A stretch of DNA of 64,000 bases from Polynucleobacter sp. MG-Unter2-18 (lineage in GTDB: Bacteria; Pseudomonadota; Gammaproteobacteria; Burkholderiales; Burkholderiaceae): NCBI RefSeq assembly GCF_018687675.1, contig NZ_CP061302.1, positions 1,500,192 through 1,564,191 of the forward strand. The letters run 5' to 3'. Positions 1-9,013 of this stretch are shown here, piece after piece. The position numbers and the translations under genes are program-made. The notes beneath the pieces were generated by a model. That model was not told where the DNA came from, did no database searches, and was given only the letters and a program-made list of their open reading frames with translations. Each line of letters opens with the position of its first letter. The first letter of the stretch is position 1.

Positions 1-449
1 TCTTTTGCTGGGGCAGCAAACTTGCCTTCACCCACACGATTTAATGATGCTTCAGCGCGATCTAATAGACCAGCACGTAAAAAATCACGGCCTAATTCAT
101 AGGCGGCGTGGTCTCGATCGCGTGGCTTTAAGTCATCGCGATTAGCCAGATGCTGGTGCACTCGAATTGCACGCTCAGTTTCACCACGGCGACGGAATAA
201 ATTACCTAAAGCAAAGTGAAGATCGATTGTTTCTGGATCAAGTTGAGCGATCTTAACCAAGGTTTCAATTGCCTGATCAGGCTGCTCATTTAATAAGAGA
301 CTTAAGCCTTTAAAGGTTGAACGCTGCTGACGCATCCGCTCACGCTCATCCATGCGATTTTCAAGGCGCAAATCCCAGCGACTAGCCAACCAGCCAATCC
401 CAAACATGACTGGTATTAATAGCAGCCAAGAGGTAGCAATCTGAATCAT
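1..449 (-). CDS. lapB: Lipopolysaccharide assembly protein LapB (5' part only)
   Basis: The ATG is at 447-449 and the frame runs open off the left edge of the window, giving about 149 N-terminal residues. The protein begins MIQIATSWLLLIPVMFGIGW, a single N-terminal membrane anchor. A basic linker rich in Arg and Glu follows, then helical TPR-like repeats containing LHFALGNLFRRRGETERAIR. This matches LapB/YciM, an inner-membrane TPR protein that in E. coli controls LpxC turnover and LPS assembly. Its place directly after rpsA and ihfB is the usual one in betaproteobacteria. The C-terminal repeats and the rubredoxin-like metal domain lie outside the window and cannot be checked. A terminator hairpin lies between ihfB and this start. 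Confidence 0.85.
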   Translation of the reverse strand, partial: MIQIATSWLLLIPVMFGIGWLASRWDLRLENRMDERERMRQQRSTFKGLSLLLNEQPDQAIETLVKIAQLDPETIDLHFALGNLFRRRGETERAIRVHQHLANRDDLKPRDRDHAAYELGRDFLRAGLLDRAEASLNRVGEGKFAAPAK

Positions 450-467
450 GCTGTGCAGAACTTAAAT

Positions 468-490
468 AAAAAAATGGTCCGAATGGACCA
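468..490 (-). terminator. Intrinsic terminator after ihfB
   Basis: Read on the minus strand, a perfect 6-bp stem TGGTCC/GGACCA (475-480 and 485-490) with a 4-base loop is followed by seven T residues (468-474). It lies between the ihfB stop and the lapB start. It would end or attenuate transcription before lapB. Confidence 0.75.
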
Positions 491-509
491 CTGGATATGC
501 GCTATGTGA

Positions 510-854
510 CTAGGCACCAGAACCCTCTTTAGGGCTCACCTGCTTCAGAGGCTTGTAATCAACACGCTCACGTAATTCTTTACCCGGCTTGAAATGGGGA
601 ACACGCTTTTCTGGGATCAATACCTTCTCACCAGATTTTGGGTTACGACCTGTGCGTGCAGGACGGTGATGCAAAACAAAACTGCCAACACCACGCAACT
701 CAATCCGCTTGCCCTCGGCCAAAGCGTGAGTCATTGTGTCTAACAAAGTTTTTACTGCCAACTCTACGTCTCTTGGTAGTAGCTGGGGAAACTGCTCCGC
801 CAAACTCTCCACGAGCTCGGAACGGGTAATTGCTTGTTGCTCTTGATCTGACAT
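510..854 (-). CDS. ihfB: Integration host factor subunit beta
   Basis: This is a 114-residue DNA-bending protein of the HU/IHF family, the beta half of IHF. The core [13 protein letters not shown] aligns with the usual IhfB start. It is followed by the beta-arm region with [15 protein letters not shown] and the tail [14 protein letters not shown], all standard. The ATG at 854 is preferred to an upstream TTG at 863 because the TTG sits directly beside the terminator T-tract. Even so, no Shine-Dalgarno sequence is visible. The protein has about ten extra residues at each end compared with E. coli IhfB. It follows rpsA by about 50 bases, the same neighbour order as in many Proteobacteria. Confidence 0.93.
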   Translation of the reverse strand: MSDQEQQAITRSELVESLAEQFPQLLPRDVELAVKTLLDTMTHALAEGKRIELRGVGSFVLHHRPARTGRNPKSGEKVLIPEKRVPHFKPGKELRERVDYKPLKQVSPKEGSGA

Positions 855-864
855 ATCTATCAAT

Positions 865-897
865 AAAAAACCGCCGCTCTCCTAGTGGAAAGCGGCG
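865..897 (-). terminator. Intrinsic terminator after rpsA
   Basis: On the minus strand a 7-bp stem CGCCGCT/AGCGGCG (872-878 and 891-897) is followed by GG and six T residues (865-870). It lies between rpsA and ihfB. The T-tract ends only about ten bases before the ihfB ATG, so much rpsA mRNA is expected to end here. Confidence 0.75.
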
Positions 898-905
898 ATA
901 TTGAT

Positions 906-2579
906 TTAGCCTTGATTGTCCATTTTTGCTTTTAACAAAGCGCCCAAATTGGTTGTGCCGGACTGCGCATCACCTTGGAGCTTGCTCATAGCATCTTGTT
1001 GGTCAGAGCTGTCTTTTGCTTTGATTGAAAGATTGATTACACGTGACTTGCGATCAATATTGATGATCATTGCAGTTACGCTATCGCCTTCTTTCAATAC
1101 ATTGCGTGCATCTTCAACGCGATCTGTTGAGATCTCAGAGGCACGTAAGTAAGCTTCAACTTCATCAGCCAAGTGAATAGTTGCACCTTTGGCATCAACA
1201 GCCTTCACAGTACCAGTTACAAGGCTACCCTTGTCGCTTACGGATGTGTAGTTGTTGAAAGGGTCACCAGACAACTGCTTGATACCGAGAGAGATACGCT
1301 CTTTCTCAACATCAATAGCCAATACAGTAGCTTCAACTTCATCGCCTTTTTTGTATCTCTTAACAGCTTCTTCGCCTGGTTCATTCCAAGAAATGTCTGA
1401 AAGGTGAACCAAACCGTCGATACCGCCAGGCAAGCCAATGAACACACCAAAGTCAGTAATAGACTTGATTGCGCCAGTCAACTTGTCGCCTTTTTGTTGG
1501 CCACGTGAGAACTCTTCCCATGGATTTGCTTTGCACTGCTTGATGCCCAAGCTAATACGACGCTTGTCTTCATCAATATCCAGAACCATGACTTCCACTT
1601 CGGTTCCTAATGCAGTAGCTTTGCTTGGAGCAACGTTCTTATTAGTCCAGTCCATTTCAGAAACGTGTACCAAACCTTCAATACCAGATTCGATTTCTAC
1701 GAACGCGCCGTAGTCAGTCAGGTTGGTTACCTTACCGAATAAACGGGTATTTGGTGGGTAACGACGAGCGATACCAACCCATGGATCATCACCAAGTTGC
1801 TTCACGCCAAGTGAAACACGGTTCTTCTCTTGATCGAACTTCAAAATCTTTGCGGTCACTTCTTGACCAACAGTCAACATCTCGCTTGGGTGACGCACAC
1901 GACGCCATGCCAAATCGGTAATGTGCAAGAGGCCATCGATACCACCGAGGTCCACGAACGCGCCGTAGTCAGTAATGTTTTTAACGATACCTTGAACAAC
2001 GCTACCTTCTTTGAGGTTAGACATCAACTTCGCGCGCTCTTCACCTTGGCTAGCTTCAACAACTGCACGACGTGACAACACTACGTTGTTACGCTTGCGG
2101 TCAAGCTTGATAACCTTAAACTCCATCGTCTTACCTTCGTAAGGGCTGGTGTCTTTAATTGGGCGTGTATCAACGAGTGATCCAGGCAAGAATGCGCGGA
2201 TACCGTTAACCATGACAGTCAAGCCGCCTTTAACCTTGCCGGTAACAGTACCGGTAACGATCTCAGCTTGCTCAAGTGCTTTTTCCAAATTCATCCATGA
2301 TGCCAAGCGTTTTGCTTTGTCACGGGAAAGGATTGTGTCGCCATAGCCGTTTTCAAGAGCGTCAATAGCAACAGAAACGAAATCGCCAGGAGCTACTTCA
2401 ATCTCGCCAGCGTCGTTATGGAATTCTTCAACAGGAATAAACGCTTCGGACTTCAATCCAGCGTTAACAACGACGAAGTTATGGTCGATGCGAAGTACTT
2501 CAGCCGAAATAACTTGGCCGGTCTTCATATTCGATCGGGTTAATGATTCTTCAAATAGTTCTGCAAATGATTCAGACAT
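906..2579 (-). CDS. rpsA: 30S ribosomal protein S1
   Basis: This 557-residue protein has the length of proteobacterial S1 and is made of six S1 RNA-binding repeats. Repeat signatures are visible in order, including [40 protein letters not shown] and [21 protein letters not shown]1 docks mRNA on the 30S subunit and helps initiation on messages with weak Shine-Dalgarno sequences. The ATG at 2579 starts [13 protein letters not shown], a typical S1 N terminus. The 167-base leader back to cmk contains a hexamer repeat array. The gene is flanked by cmk upstream and, after a terminator, by ihfB. Confidence 0.97.
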   Translation of the reverse strand: MSESFAELFEESLTRSNMKTGQVISAEVLRIDHNFVVVNAGLKSEAFIPVEEFHNDAGEIEVAPGDFVSVAIDALENGYGDTILSRDKAKRLASWMNLEKALEQAEIVTGTVTGKVKGGLTVMVNGIRAFLPGSLVDTRPIKDTSPYEGKTMEFKVIKLDRKRNNVVLSRRAVVEASQGEERAKLMSNLKEGSVVQGIVKNITDYGAFVDLGGIDGLLHITDLAWRRVRHPSEMLTVGQEVTAKILKFDQEKNRVSLGVKQLGDDPWVGIARRYPPNTRLFGKVTNLTDYGAFVEIESGIEGLVHVSEMDWTNKNVAPSKATALGTEVEVMVLDIDEDKRRISLGIKQCKANPWEEFSRGQQKGDKLTGAIKSITDFGVFIGLPGGIDGLVHLSDISWNEPGEEAVKRYKKGDEVEATVLAIDVEKERISLGIKQLSGDPFNNYTSVSDKGSLVTGTVKAVDAKGATIHLADEVEAYLRASEISTDRVEDARNVLKEGDSVTAMIINIDRKSRVINLSIKAKDSSDQQDAMSKLQGDAQSGTTNLGALLKAKMDNQG

Positions 2580-2692
2580 TTATATATTCACTTTGTGCCG
2601 CCAGAAGGCCTGACGGGTTAGGTTAAAAAAGCCCCAAGAAACACGCTAAATTAGATAATCGCGTTGTAGAGTTTCTTAAGACGCCAAAACAA

Positions 2693-2728
2693 CTTCTACT
2701 TCTACTTCTACTTCTACTTCTACTTCTG
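2693..2728. repeat. Hexanucleotide tandem repeat (CTTCTA)n
   Basis: Five exact CTTCTA units (2693-2722) are followed by a sixth, CTTCTG (2723-2728). The array lies between the cmk stop and the rpsA start and reads as TAGAAG units in the rpsA transcript direction. It is not inside a coding frame. Confidence 0.97.
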
Positions 2729-2746
2729 TTAACTGCCCACCAAAAA

Positions 2747-3409
2747 TTAAGCTGCTTTTGATTGATGCCAATCCAAAACCGTCTTAACTGCTTGATCTAT
2801 CGATAATTCCGATGTTTCCAGCACTTCGGCGCCGTCTGCGACTAACAATGGGGCTGTACCTCGACTACTGTCTCTGGCGTCGCGCTCTTGTAAATCATGC
2901 AACAAGTCCTCTAGTTTAGCAGAAATTCCCTTAGCTATCAATTGCTTATACCGACGTTCTGCTCTAGCCTTGGCTGTCGCCGTGAGGAAAATCTTCAGAA
3001 CAGCATCTGGAAAAATCACACTTGCCATGTCGCGACCATCAGCAACCAAGCCTGGAGCCACCCTAAAACTATGCTGAACACCCACTAAAGCCTGCCTAAC
3101 CTCTGGATGTACTGCTATTGCGGATGCGCGCAAACCAATGCTTTCGGTACGAATAGCATCTGTCACATCTTCCGAATTGAGCAAAATTTGGCCATTTTTG
3201 AACGAAATCACTAGTTTTGTAGCCAAAATGCCCAGTTCTGGGCCATTTTGAGGATCAATGGACGCTTTTTGACTACCCAAGGCAACCAGACGATATAGCG
3301 CCCCACTATCCAGATAATGAAAGCCCAACTTTTCAGCCACTAAGGAGGCGACAGTCCCTTTGCCAGAGGCTGTAGGTCCATCAATGGCGATGACTGGCGG
3401 CAAATTCAT
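2747..3409 (-). CDS. cmk: Cytidylate kinase
   Basis: CMP/dCMP kinase transfers phosphate from ATP to CMP in the cytosol. The 220-residue protein opens with the P-loop [20 protein letters not shown] and has the [12 protein letters not shown] segment and a [12 protein letters not shown] lid region typical of Cmk. It starts 12 bases after aroA ends and precedes rpsA, a very common proteobacterial gene order. The length is normal and nothing looks broken. Confidence 0.96.
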   Translation of the reverse strand: MNLPPVIAIDGPTASGKGTVASLVAEKLGFHYLDSGALYRLVALGSQKASIDPQNGPELGILATKLVISFKNGQILLNSEDVTDAIRTESIGLRASAIAVHPEVRQALVGVQHSFRVAPGLVADGRDMASVIFPDAVLKIFLTATAKARAERRYKQLIAKGISAKLEDLLHDLQERDARDSSRGTAPLLVADGAEVLETSELSIDQAVKTVLDWHQSKAA

Positions 3410-3421
3410 TAAAAAGGGCTT

Positions 3422-4750
3422 TTAGGAGACGATCTTTGCAAATTCAGCAAAGTAAGTGGGGAAGGTTTTGGCAACGCAATTAGGGTCATTGATCTGGAGA
3501 GCATAGGGGCCAAAAGCAGCTAATGAGAAGCACATTGCCATGCGATGGTCATCATAAGTATCGATACCCTGAGCAGGAGACTTCCAGTCGGCGAATGATG
3601 TGGGGGCTTGCACCACGATGTAATCGGCGCCCTCCTCGACAATAGCGCCCACCTTCTTTAATTCCTTGGCCATGGCCGCAATACGATCAGTTTCCTTTAC
3701 GCGCCAGCTCGCAATATTATTTAAGCGAGTGGGGCCTTCAGCAAATAAAGCCGCAACAGCCAAAGTCATCGCCGCATCCGGAATCTCCGTGCAATCGATC
3801 GTGATGCCATTGAGCTTGCCGTTAGCATTCTGAACGCCAGCAACTTCAATCCAATCTTCGCCCGACGAAATCTTCGCACCCATTAAAGCGAGCGCATCAG
3901 CAAAAGCCACATCACCCTGAATACTTTCACTTCCAACACCTAATACACGCACTGGTCCACCACCAATCGCGCCAAGCGCCAAGAAGTAAGAAGCAGAAGA
4001 TGCATCACCCTCCACAGAAAGCGCTCCAGGGCTTTGATATACCGCATCAGAAGTCTTAGCAGGAATCACAAACGACTGCGCATCAGGGCAAGCTACTTTG
4101 ACGCCAAAGCGCGCCATCAGCTTGAGCGTGATATCGATATAAGGACGAGAAATCAATTCGCCAATAACTTCAATCTTGACAGGCTCTTTTGCAACCAAAG
4201 GCAAGGCCATCAACAAGGCAGTCAGGAATTGACTAGAGACATCGCCGCGTACCTTCACCACATCTTGAATTGCAATATCCGCAGCAAGAATCTTGATTGG
4301 CGGATAGCCTTCTTGCAATTCGTAATCAATCTTTGCACCCACTTGGCGCAGACCATCTACCAAATCTCGAATGGGTCTTTCGTGCATACGGGGTACACCT
4401 GATAAACGATAGTTACCACCTTGCATTGCTAGGGCTGCTGTTAGCGGACGAATTGCCGTACCAGCATTACCCATAAAGAGATCTGCGTTTTGCACTGGGA
4501 ACTTACCACCACAACCTTCAACCACGCAGACATTATCAGCTAGATCAATTATCGATAAACCCAGCTGGCGAAGCGCATTACGCATCACCTGGGTATCGTC
4601 AGCATCTAGTAGATTTTTGAGGGTTGTTGTGCCTGAAGATAGGGCGGCTAGTAACAAGGCGCGATTTGAAATACTTTTTGATCCAGGCAAGACAATTGAG
4701 CCTTGTGCTCGCTTGAATGGTCCAATTCTGATATTCGGCAAGCCACTCAT
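3422..4750 (-). CDS. aroA: 3-phosphoshikimate 1-carboxyvinyltransferase (EPSP synthase)
   Basis: EPSP synthase joins PEP and shikimate-3-phosphate on the way to chorismate. The 442-residue protein has the class I landmarks [18 protein letters not shown] near the N terminus, [14 protein letters not shown] in the PEP-binding loop and [13 protein letters not shown] toward the C terminus. The ATG at 4750 shares one base with the tyrA stop (TGATG). An in-frame TTG at 4753 is a less likely start. The gene lies in an operon with tyrA upstream and cmk downstream. Confidence 0.96.
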   Translation of the reverse strand: MSGLPNIRIGPFKRAQGSIVLPGSKSISNRALLLAALSSGTTTLKNLLDADDTQVMRNALRQLGLSIIDLADNVCVVEGCGGKFPVQNADLFMGNAGTAIRPLTAALAMQGGNYRLSGVPRMHERPIRDLVDGLRQVGAKIDYELQEGYPPIKILAADIAIQDVVKVRGDVSSQFLTALLMALPLVAKEPVKIEVIGELISRPYIDITLKLMARFGVKVACPDAQSFVIPAKTSDAVYQSPGALSVEGDASSASYFLALGAIGGGPVRVLGVGSESIQGDVAFADALALMGAKISSGEDWIEVAGVQNANGKLNGITIDCTEIPDAAMTLAVAALFAEGPTRLNNIASWRVKETDRIAAMAKELKKVGAIVEEGADYIVVQAPTSFADWKSPAQGIDTYDDHRMAMCFSLAAFGPYALQINDPNCVAKTFPTYFAEFAKIVS

Positions 4751-5631
4751 CAAAGCTCATCCAAATCTTGGCGTGCTTTACTGGCCTTGTTGAATAACTT
4801 CTCCAAGCCTACGCCATCATTCTCAGCAATCAATTTACGCATGTGGTTCACGATGAGCAAATATTGATCAAGCTCTTTAAGAACTGCTGTGCGATTGCCC
4901 AAACAAATATCTCGCCACATCTCGGGACTCGAGGCAGCGATACGGGTGAAATCCTTGAAGCCTGCGCCCACATGACTGAGTTTTTGATCAGCATCTTCTG
5001 AGTTCACAACACTGGCCATTAATGCGTAAGACAAGAGGTGTGGCAAATGAGAGACTGCCGCATAAATCGCATCATGTTGGACACAGGAAATCTTTTTAAC
5101 AACGGAGCCAGCTGACTGCCAAAAGCCTTCGATTAAATCTATATCTTGTGGGGAGTTTTCTTGTAGCGGACACAAGATGGTTTGCTTGCCCTCAAATAAA
5201 TCCGCTTTCGCTGCACTGGCACCATGTTGCGCACCACCCGCAATCGGATGAGCCGGTACAAACTGACAGGCTTTTTTGCCCAAGACTTCTTTGGCAGCCA
5301 AAATCACGTCACCCTTAGTGCTGCCCGCATCGGTAATCATTGTTCTGGGCTCAAGATGAGGTTCGATGACTTCAAAGGCTGCGCGCATCTGCGCCACTGG
5401 CATGCACAATACAATCACGTCGGCTTGCTTAGCCGCCTTAGCTAGGTCAACTACAGAATCTATAGCGCCCATCTTAAGAGCTTGATCTAGATTCGGGGCA
5501 CTACGGCCAACACCCAAGACCTGATTGACCACTCCCGCTTTTTTTAATGCTAGACCTAAGGAAGCACCAATCAAACCAACACCAACAATCGCGACGGTTC
5601 CGTAATTACTGGATGGATTAATGATGGCCAT
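4750..5631 (-). CDS. tyrA: Prephenate dehydrogenase
   Basis: This 293-residue NAD(P)-dependent enzyme oxidatively decarboxylates prephenate to 4-hydroxyphenylpyruvate for tyrosine. The N-terminal Rossmann motif [20 protein letters not shown] is clear. The segments [14 protein letters not shown] and [14 protein letters not shown] carry the conserved catalytic and binding His residues of the TyrA family. There is no fused chorismate mutase domain, which is supplied by pheA two genes upstream. It lies 32 bases after hisC and overlaps aroA by one base. Confidence 0.94.
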   Translation of the reverse strand: MAIINPSSNYGTVAIVGVGLIGASLGLALKKAGVVNQVLGVGRSAPNLDQALKMGAIDSVVDLAKAAKQADVIVLCMPVAQMRAAFEVIEPHLEPRTMITDAGSTKGDVILAAKEVLGKKACQFVPAHPIAGGAQHGASAAKADLFEGKQTILCPLQENSPQDIDLIEGFWQSAGSVVKKISCVQHDAIYAAVSHLPHLLSYALMASVVNSEDADQKLSHVGAGFKDFTRIAASSPEMWRDICLGNRTAVLKELDQYLLIVNHMRKLIAENDGVGLEKLFNKASKARQDLDEL

Positions 5632-5663
5632 TGGCTTATGAAATTTTTCTAATTGGCCTTGAA

Positions 5664-6794
5664 TTACTGCTGCGCCAAGATATCTTTAAGGGCATCAATA
5701 AAGGCTGCATTCTCTTCAGGTAAGCCGATAGAAATACGTAACCATTGTGGCAAACCATAGTTGCCAACTGGGCGAACAATAATGCCGCGCTTGAGTAGTT
5801 CTAAATTAATGCGAGCGCCTGCGCCATCATCCACACCCACTCTCACCAATACAAAGTTGCCAGCCGACGGAAGGTAAGTTAAGCCAAGCGCATCAAATGC
5901 TTGCGTCAGTTGAGCTAAACCAGCGCGATTTAATTCAAAGCCTTGCTGCAAGAAAGCAGAATCTTGGAACGCGGCGATCGCCGCAGCTTGTGCAAGACTA
6001 TTCACATTAAATGGCTGACGAATGCGGTTGAGTAAATCAGTCAAAGCAGGCTGCGCTACGCCATAGCCAATCCGTAGACCTGCTAAGCCGTAAGCCTTTG
6101 AGAAGCTACGAGACAAAATCATATTAGGGAAACGCTTCACCCATGCAATAGCGTCATAGCGCTGCTCTGGGGTAAGGTACTCGTTGTAAGCCTCATCCAA
6201 TACGACCACCACATGAGTAGGTACAGCCATTAAGAAATCTTCGATCTCTTTAGCAGTTAAGTAGCTGCCGGTCGGATTATTTGGGTTAGCCACAAACACT
6301 AACTTCGCTTTATCACCTGATGCTTTAACTGCTTGCAACATGGCAGGCAGGTCATGACCATACATTGCAGTTGCAGCCACTTCAATCGCCTTAGCGCCAA
6401 CAGCTTGTGTCGCTAATGGATAAACCGCAAAGGCATGTTTAGAGAAAATCACCTCATCGCCAGCTTGAGCTACTGCGCGTGCAGCTAATTCCAAAATGTC
6501 GTTACTGCCATTGCCCAAGGTAATCCAATCCGCTGGAATACCTAAGCGCACTGATAAAACATTCTTTAATTCAAAGCCATTCGAATCTGGATAGCGACCT
6601 AAGTCACTCGCAGCCTTGAGCATTGCATCTTGCGCGGACTTTGGCATACCCAATGGGTTCTCATTGGATGCGAGCTTCACAATCTTATTTTCATCAAGGC
6701 CGTACTCACGTGCAACCTCACTGATAGGTCGCCCGCCAACATAGGGTGCTATCGCATGGATATGCTTTAAACCAATATTAGATTTTGATGTCAT
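5664..6794 (-). CDS. hisC: Histidinol-phosphate/aromatic aminotransferase
   Basis: This is a 376-residue class I/II PLP aminotransferase. Visible HisC-family features are NENPLGMPKSA near residue 45, the LGNGSNDILEL loop, FVANPNNPTGSYL, the VVLDEAYNEY segment and the PLP lysine in ILSRSFSKAYGLAGLRIGYG. It sits between pheA and tyrA rather than in a his operon. That placement suggests it transaminates phenylpyruvate and 4-hydroxyphenylpyruvate as well as, or instead of, imidazole acetol phosphate; this role is inferred. Its start overlaps the pheA stop by four bases, indicating translational coupling. Confidence 0.9.
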   Translation of the reverse strand: MTSKSNIGLKHIHAIAPYVGGRPISEVAREYGLDENKIVKLASNENPLGMPKSAQDAMLKAASDLGRYPDSNGFELKNVLSVRLGIPADWITLGNGSNDILELAARAVAQAGDEVIFSKHAFAVYPLATQAVGAKAIEVAATAMYGHDLPAMLQAVKASGDKAKLVFVANPNNPTGSYLTAKEIEDFLMAVPTHVVVVLDEAYNEYLTPEQRYDAIAWVKRFPNMILSRSFSKAYGLAGLRIGYGVAQPALTDLLNRIRQPFNVNSLAQAAAIAAFQDSAFLQQGFELNRAGLAQLTQAFDALGLTYLPSAGNFVLVRVGVDDGAGARINLELLKRGIIVRPVGNYGLPQWLRISIGLPEENAAFIDALKDILAQQ

Positions 6795-7885
6795 GCTGAA
6801 TGAGGATATGAGCCAAGGTTTTTATAAAAAGCAGCTGTCGTTTTTAACTCTTCCAATGCTTTAGCTACTTTTGCATCTGCAGCATGTCCCGATACATCGA
6901 TATAAAAGTGGTACTCCCAAGTGCCTTTGCGAGCGGGGCGAGACTCAAAGCGATTCATGGAAACACCATGTTTAGCTAAGGGTTCCAATAAACGATGCAC
7001 AGCACCCGGCTGGTTATCCACCGATAGAACTAGAGAGGTTTGATCTTTACCGGTGGGCTGACATTCGTAAGTACCAACCACGACAAAACGTGTGCGGTTA
7101 TGCGGATCATCTTGAATCTGTGCAGCGACCGCCTGCAATCCATACGCTTCTTGAGCAGGGTCACCAGCAATTGCCGCCAAATTAGGATCGTTGGCAGCCA
7201 GACGAGCAGCCTCTGCATTACTGCTAACTGCCTGACGATTTAAGTGGGGTGCATGCAAACTCAACCATTGCTGACATTGCGCCAACGCTTGGGCGTGAGC
7301 ACAAACCGTAGTTACGCCATCTAAGCTACCGCTCTTCGTTAGAAGATGGTGGCGAATAGGCAGCACTACTTCACCACTAATCCGCATCGGAGAATCTAAA
7401 AGCAAATCCAAGGTTCTTGAAATTGCACCCTCACTGGAATTTTCTACAGGCACAACACCAAACTGCGCCGCGCCCTTCTCTACCGCTTTAAATACTTCAT
7501 CCAAACTGTTACAAGGAAGACCCGCAATCGAGTGGCCAAAATAGGTTTGGGCTGCTTGCTCTGAAAATGTTCCTACGGGTCCAAGATAGGCAATTGTTTG
7601 ACGAGCCTCTAAGGCACGGCAAGCAGACATTACCTCACGCCAAATTGCTGCAATACCATCAGACAACAACGGGCCCTTGCTGAGCTCTTGTAAGCGCGCA
7701 ACGACTTGACGCTCACGCTCCGGCCTAAATACTGGTGATGAGAATCCGCCTTTAATGTGGCCAACCTCTTGGGCAGCTTTTGCACGCTGTGATAACAAAT
7801 CTAAGATCTGTGCATCTAGTGCATCAATCTTGTCGCGGATGGGCGCCAGGCGCTGTTCTTCTGTACTCTGGTCTTTGGAGCTCAT
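6791..7885 (-). CDS. pheA: Bifunctional chorismate mutase / prephenate dehydratase
   Basis: This 364-residue protein is a P-protein. An AroQ-type chorismate mutase domain (about 10-95, with IRDKIDALDAQILDLLSQRA) comes first. A prephenate dehydratase domain follows, with TIAYLGPVGTFSEQAA, PVENSSEGAISRTLD and DDPHNRTRFVVVG. The third part is a C-terminal ACT domain with the ESRPARKGTWEYHFYID motif that binds phenylalanine. It converts chorismate to phenylpyruvate, probably under Phe feedback. Its start shares one base with the serC stop and its end overlaps hisC by four bases. Confidence 0.96.
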   Translation of the reverse strand: MSSKDQSTEEQRLAPIRDKIDALDAQILDLLSQRAKAAQEVGHIKGGFSSPVFRPERERQVVARLQELSKGPLLSDGIAAIWREVMSACRALEARQTIAYLGPVGTFSEQAAQTYFGHSIAGLPCNSLDEVFKAVEKGAAQFGVVPVENSSEGAISRTLDLLLDSPMRISGEVVLPIRHHLLTKSGSLDGVTTVCAHAQALAQCQQWLSLHAPHLNRQAVSSNAEAARLAANDPNLAAIAGDPAQEAYGLQAVAAQIQDDPHNRTRFVVVGTYECQPTGKDQTSLVLSVDNQPGAVHRLLEPLAKHGVSMNRFESRPARKGTWEYHFYIDVSGHAADAKVAKALEELKTTAAFYKNLGSYPHSA

Positions 7886-8982
7886 TAGGCACGCCTTTCA
7901 AAGTCACGCATAAATTCCACTAAGGCCTTGACGCCTTCCAATGGCATTGCGTTGTAAATACTCGCGCGCATACCGCCTGCCGCCTTATGGCCACGCAAGG
8001 CAACCAGGCCTGCTGCAGTGGATTGCTCCAGGAACTGGGCGTTTAAATTTTCATCCCTTAGGAAAAAGGTGACGTTCATTCTGGAGCGATATTCTTTGGT
8101 AACACGATTGTCATACAAAGTACTCTGATCCACAAAGTGATAAAGCAAGTCTGCTTTTTCTTGATTGCGTTTCTCAATCGCTTTGATACCGCCCTGCTTG
8201 AGTAACCACTTAAAACCGAGTCCCGCCATATAAATCGAGAAAGTGGGCGGCGTATTTAACATGGAGTCAGTTGCTGCTTGTTTAGACCAATCCCAAATCG
8301 ATGGGGTAATTTTCATGCTGTGTCCCATCAAATCTTTGCGAACGATCACAATCGTTACGCCAGATGGGCCAATATTTTTTTGTGCGCCACCAAACCAAAC
8401 GCCACACTTTGTAATGTCGATTTCTCTGGAAAGGATATTGCTAGAAATATCAGCAACCAAGAGCTTGCCATCGACATCAGGTACATCTGGAAACTCTACG
8501 CCACCAATGGTTTCGTTCGCACAGTAATGAACGTAAGCAGCATCATCTGATAGTTGCCAAGTAGATCTCGCAGGAATCGTATTGAATTTTTCAGCCGCAG
8601 AAGACGCTGCTAAATGAGCAACACCATACTTGTCTGCCTCTTTATACGACTTTTCCGACCAAACGCCAGTTACTAAAAAATCTGCCTTTGGGCCATTCTT
8701 GGCTAAAGGCATCAGGTTCATGGGTATGGCAGCATTCTGACCTAAGCCACCACCTTGAAGCATCAATATTTCATAGGAATCCGGAATGTCCATGAGAATA
8801 CGTAAGTCTTGCAATACTTCCGCATACAAGGCCATAAACTCTTTGCCCCGATGACTCACTTCCATGACGCTTGCACCCAAGCCCTGCCAATTCAACATCT
8901 CTGCAGCAGCCTGCTTCAATACCTCTTCAGGCAAGGTGGCAGGCCCCGCAGCGAAATTGAAAATGCGGCGGTCAAACGTCAT
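7885..8982 (-). CDS. serC: Phosphoserine aminotransferase
   Basis: SerC is a PLP enzyme that makes 3-phosphoserine from 3-phosphohydroxypyruvate with glutamate. It also acts in pyridoxine synthesis in many Proteobacteria. The 365-residue protein starts with FNFAAGPATLPEEVLKQA, the family hallmark. The PLP lysine lies in VWFGGAQKNIGPSGVTIVIV, and RGHKAAGGMRASIYNAM is near the C terminus. It lies 31 bases downstream of gyrA and overlaps pheA by one base. Confidence 0.97.
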   Translation of the reverse strand: MTFDRRIFNFAAGPATLPEEVLKQAAAEMLNWQGLGASVMEVSHRGKEFMALYAEVLQDLRILMDIPDSYEILMLQGGGLGQNAAIPMNLMPLAKNGPKADFLVTGVWSEKSYKEADKYGVAHLAASSAAEKFNTIPARSTWQLSDDAAYVHYCANETIGGVEFPDVPDVDGKLLVADISSNILSREIDITKCGVWFGGAQKNIGPSGVTIVIVRKDLMGHSMKITPSIWDWSKQAATDSMLNTPPTFSIYMAGLGFKWLLKQGGIKAIEKRNQEKADLLYHFVDQSTLYDNRVTKEYRSRMNVTFFLRDENLNAQFLEQSTAAGLVALRGHKAAGGMRASIYNAMPLEGVKALVEFMRDFERRA

Positions 8983-9013
8983 GATGAGTTAATTAACCTT
9001 AAATGAATGCCAA

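Noticed and set aside
638..829. Small frames opposite ihfB, rpsA, gyrA and other real genes
   Set aside because: They have no SD and no recognised composition, and they lie antisense within strongly conserved genes.
2693..2728. The hexamer array as a possible CRISPR remnant
   Set aside because: The units are six bases long with no spacers. It is a simple sequence repeat.
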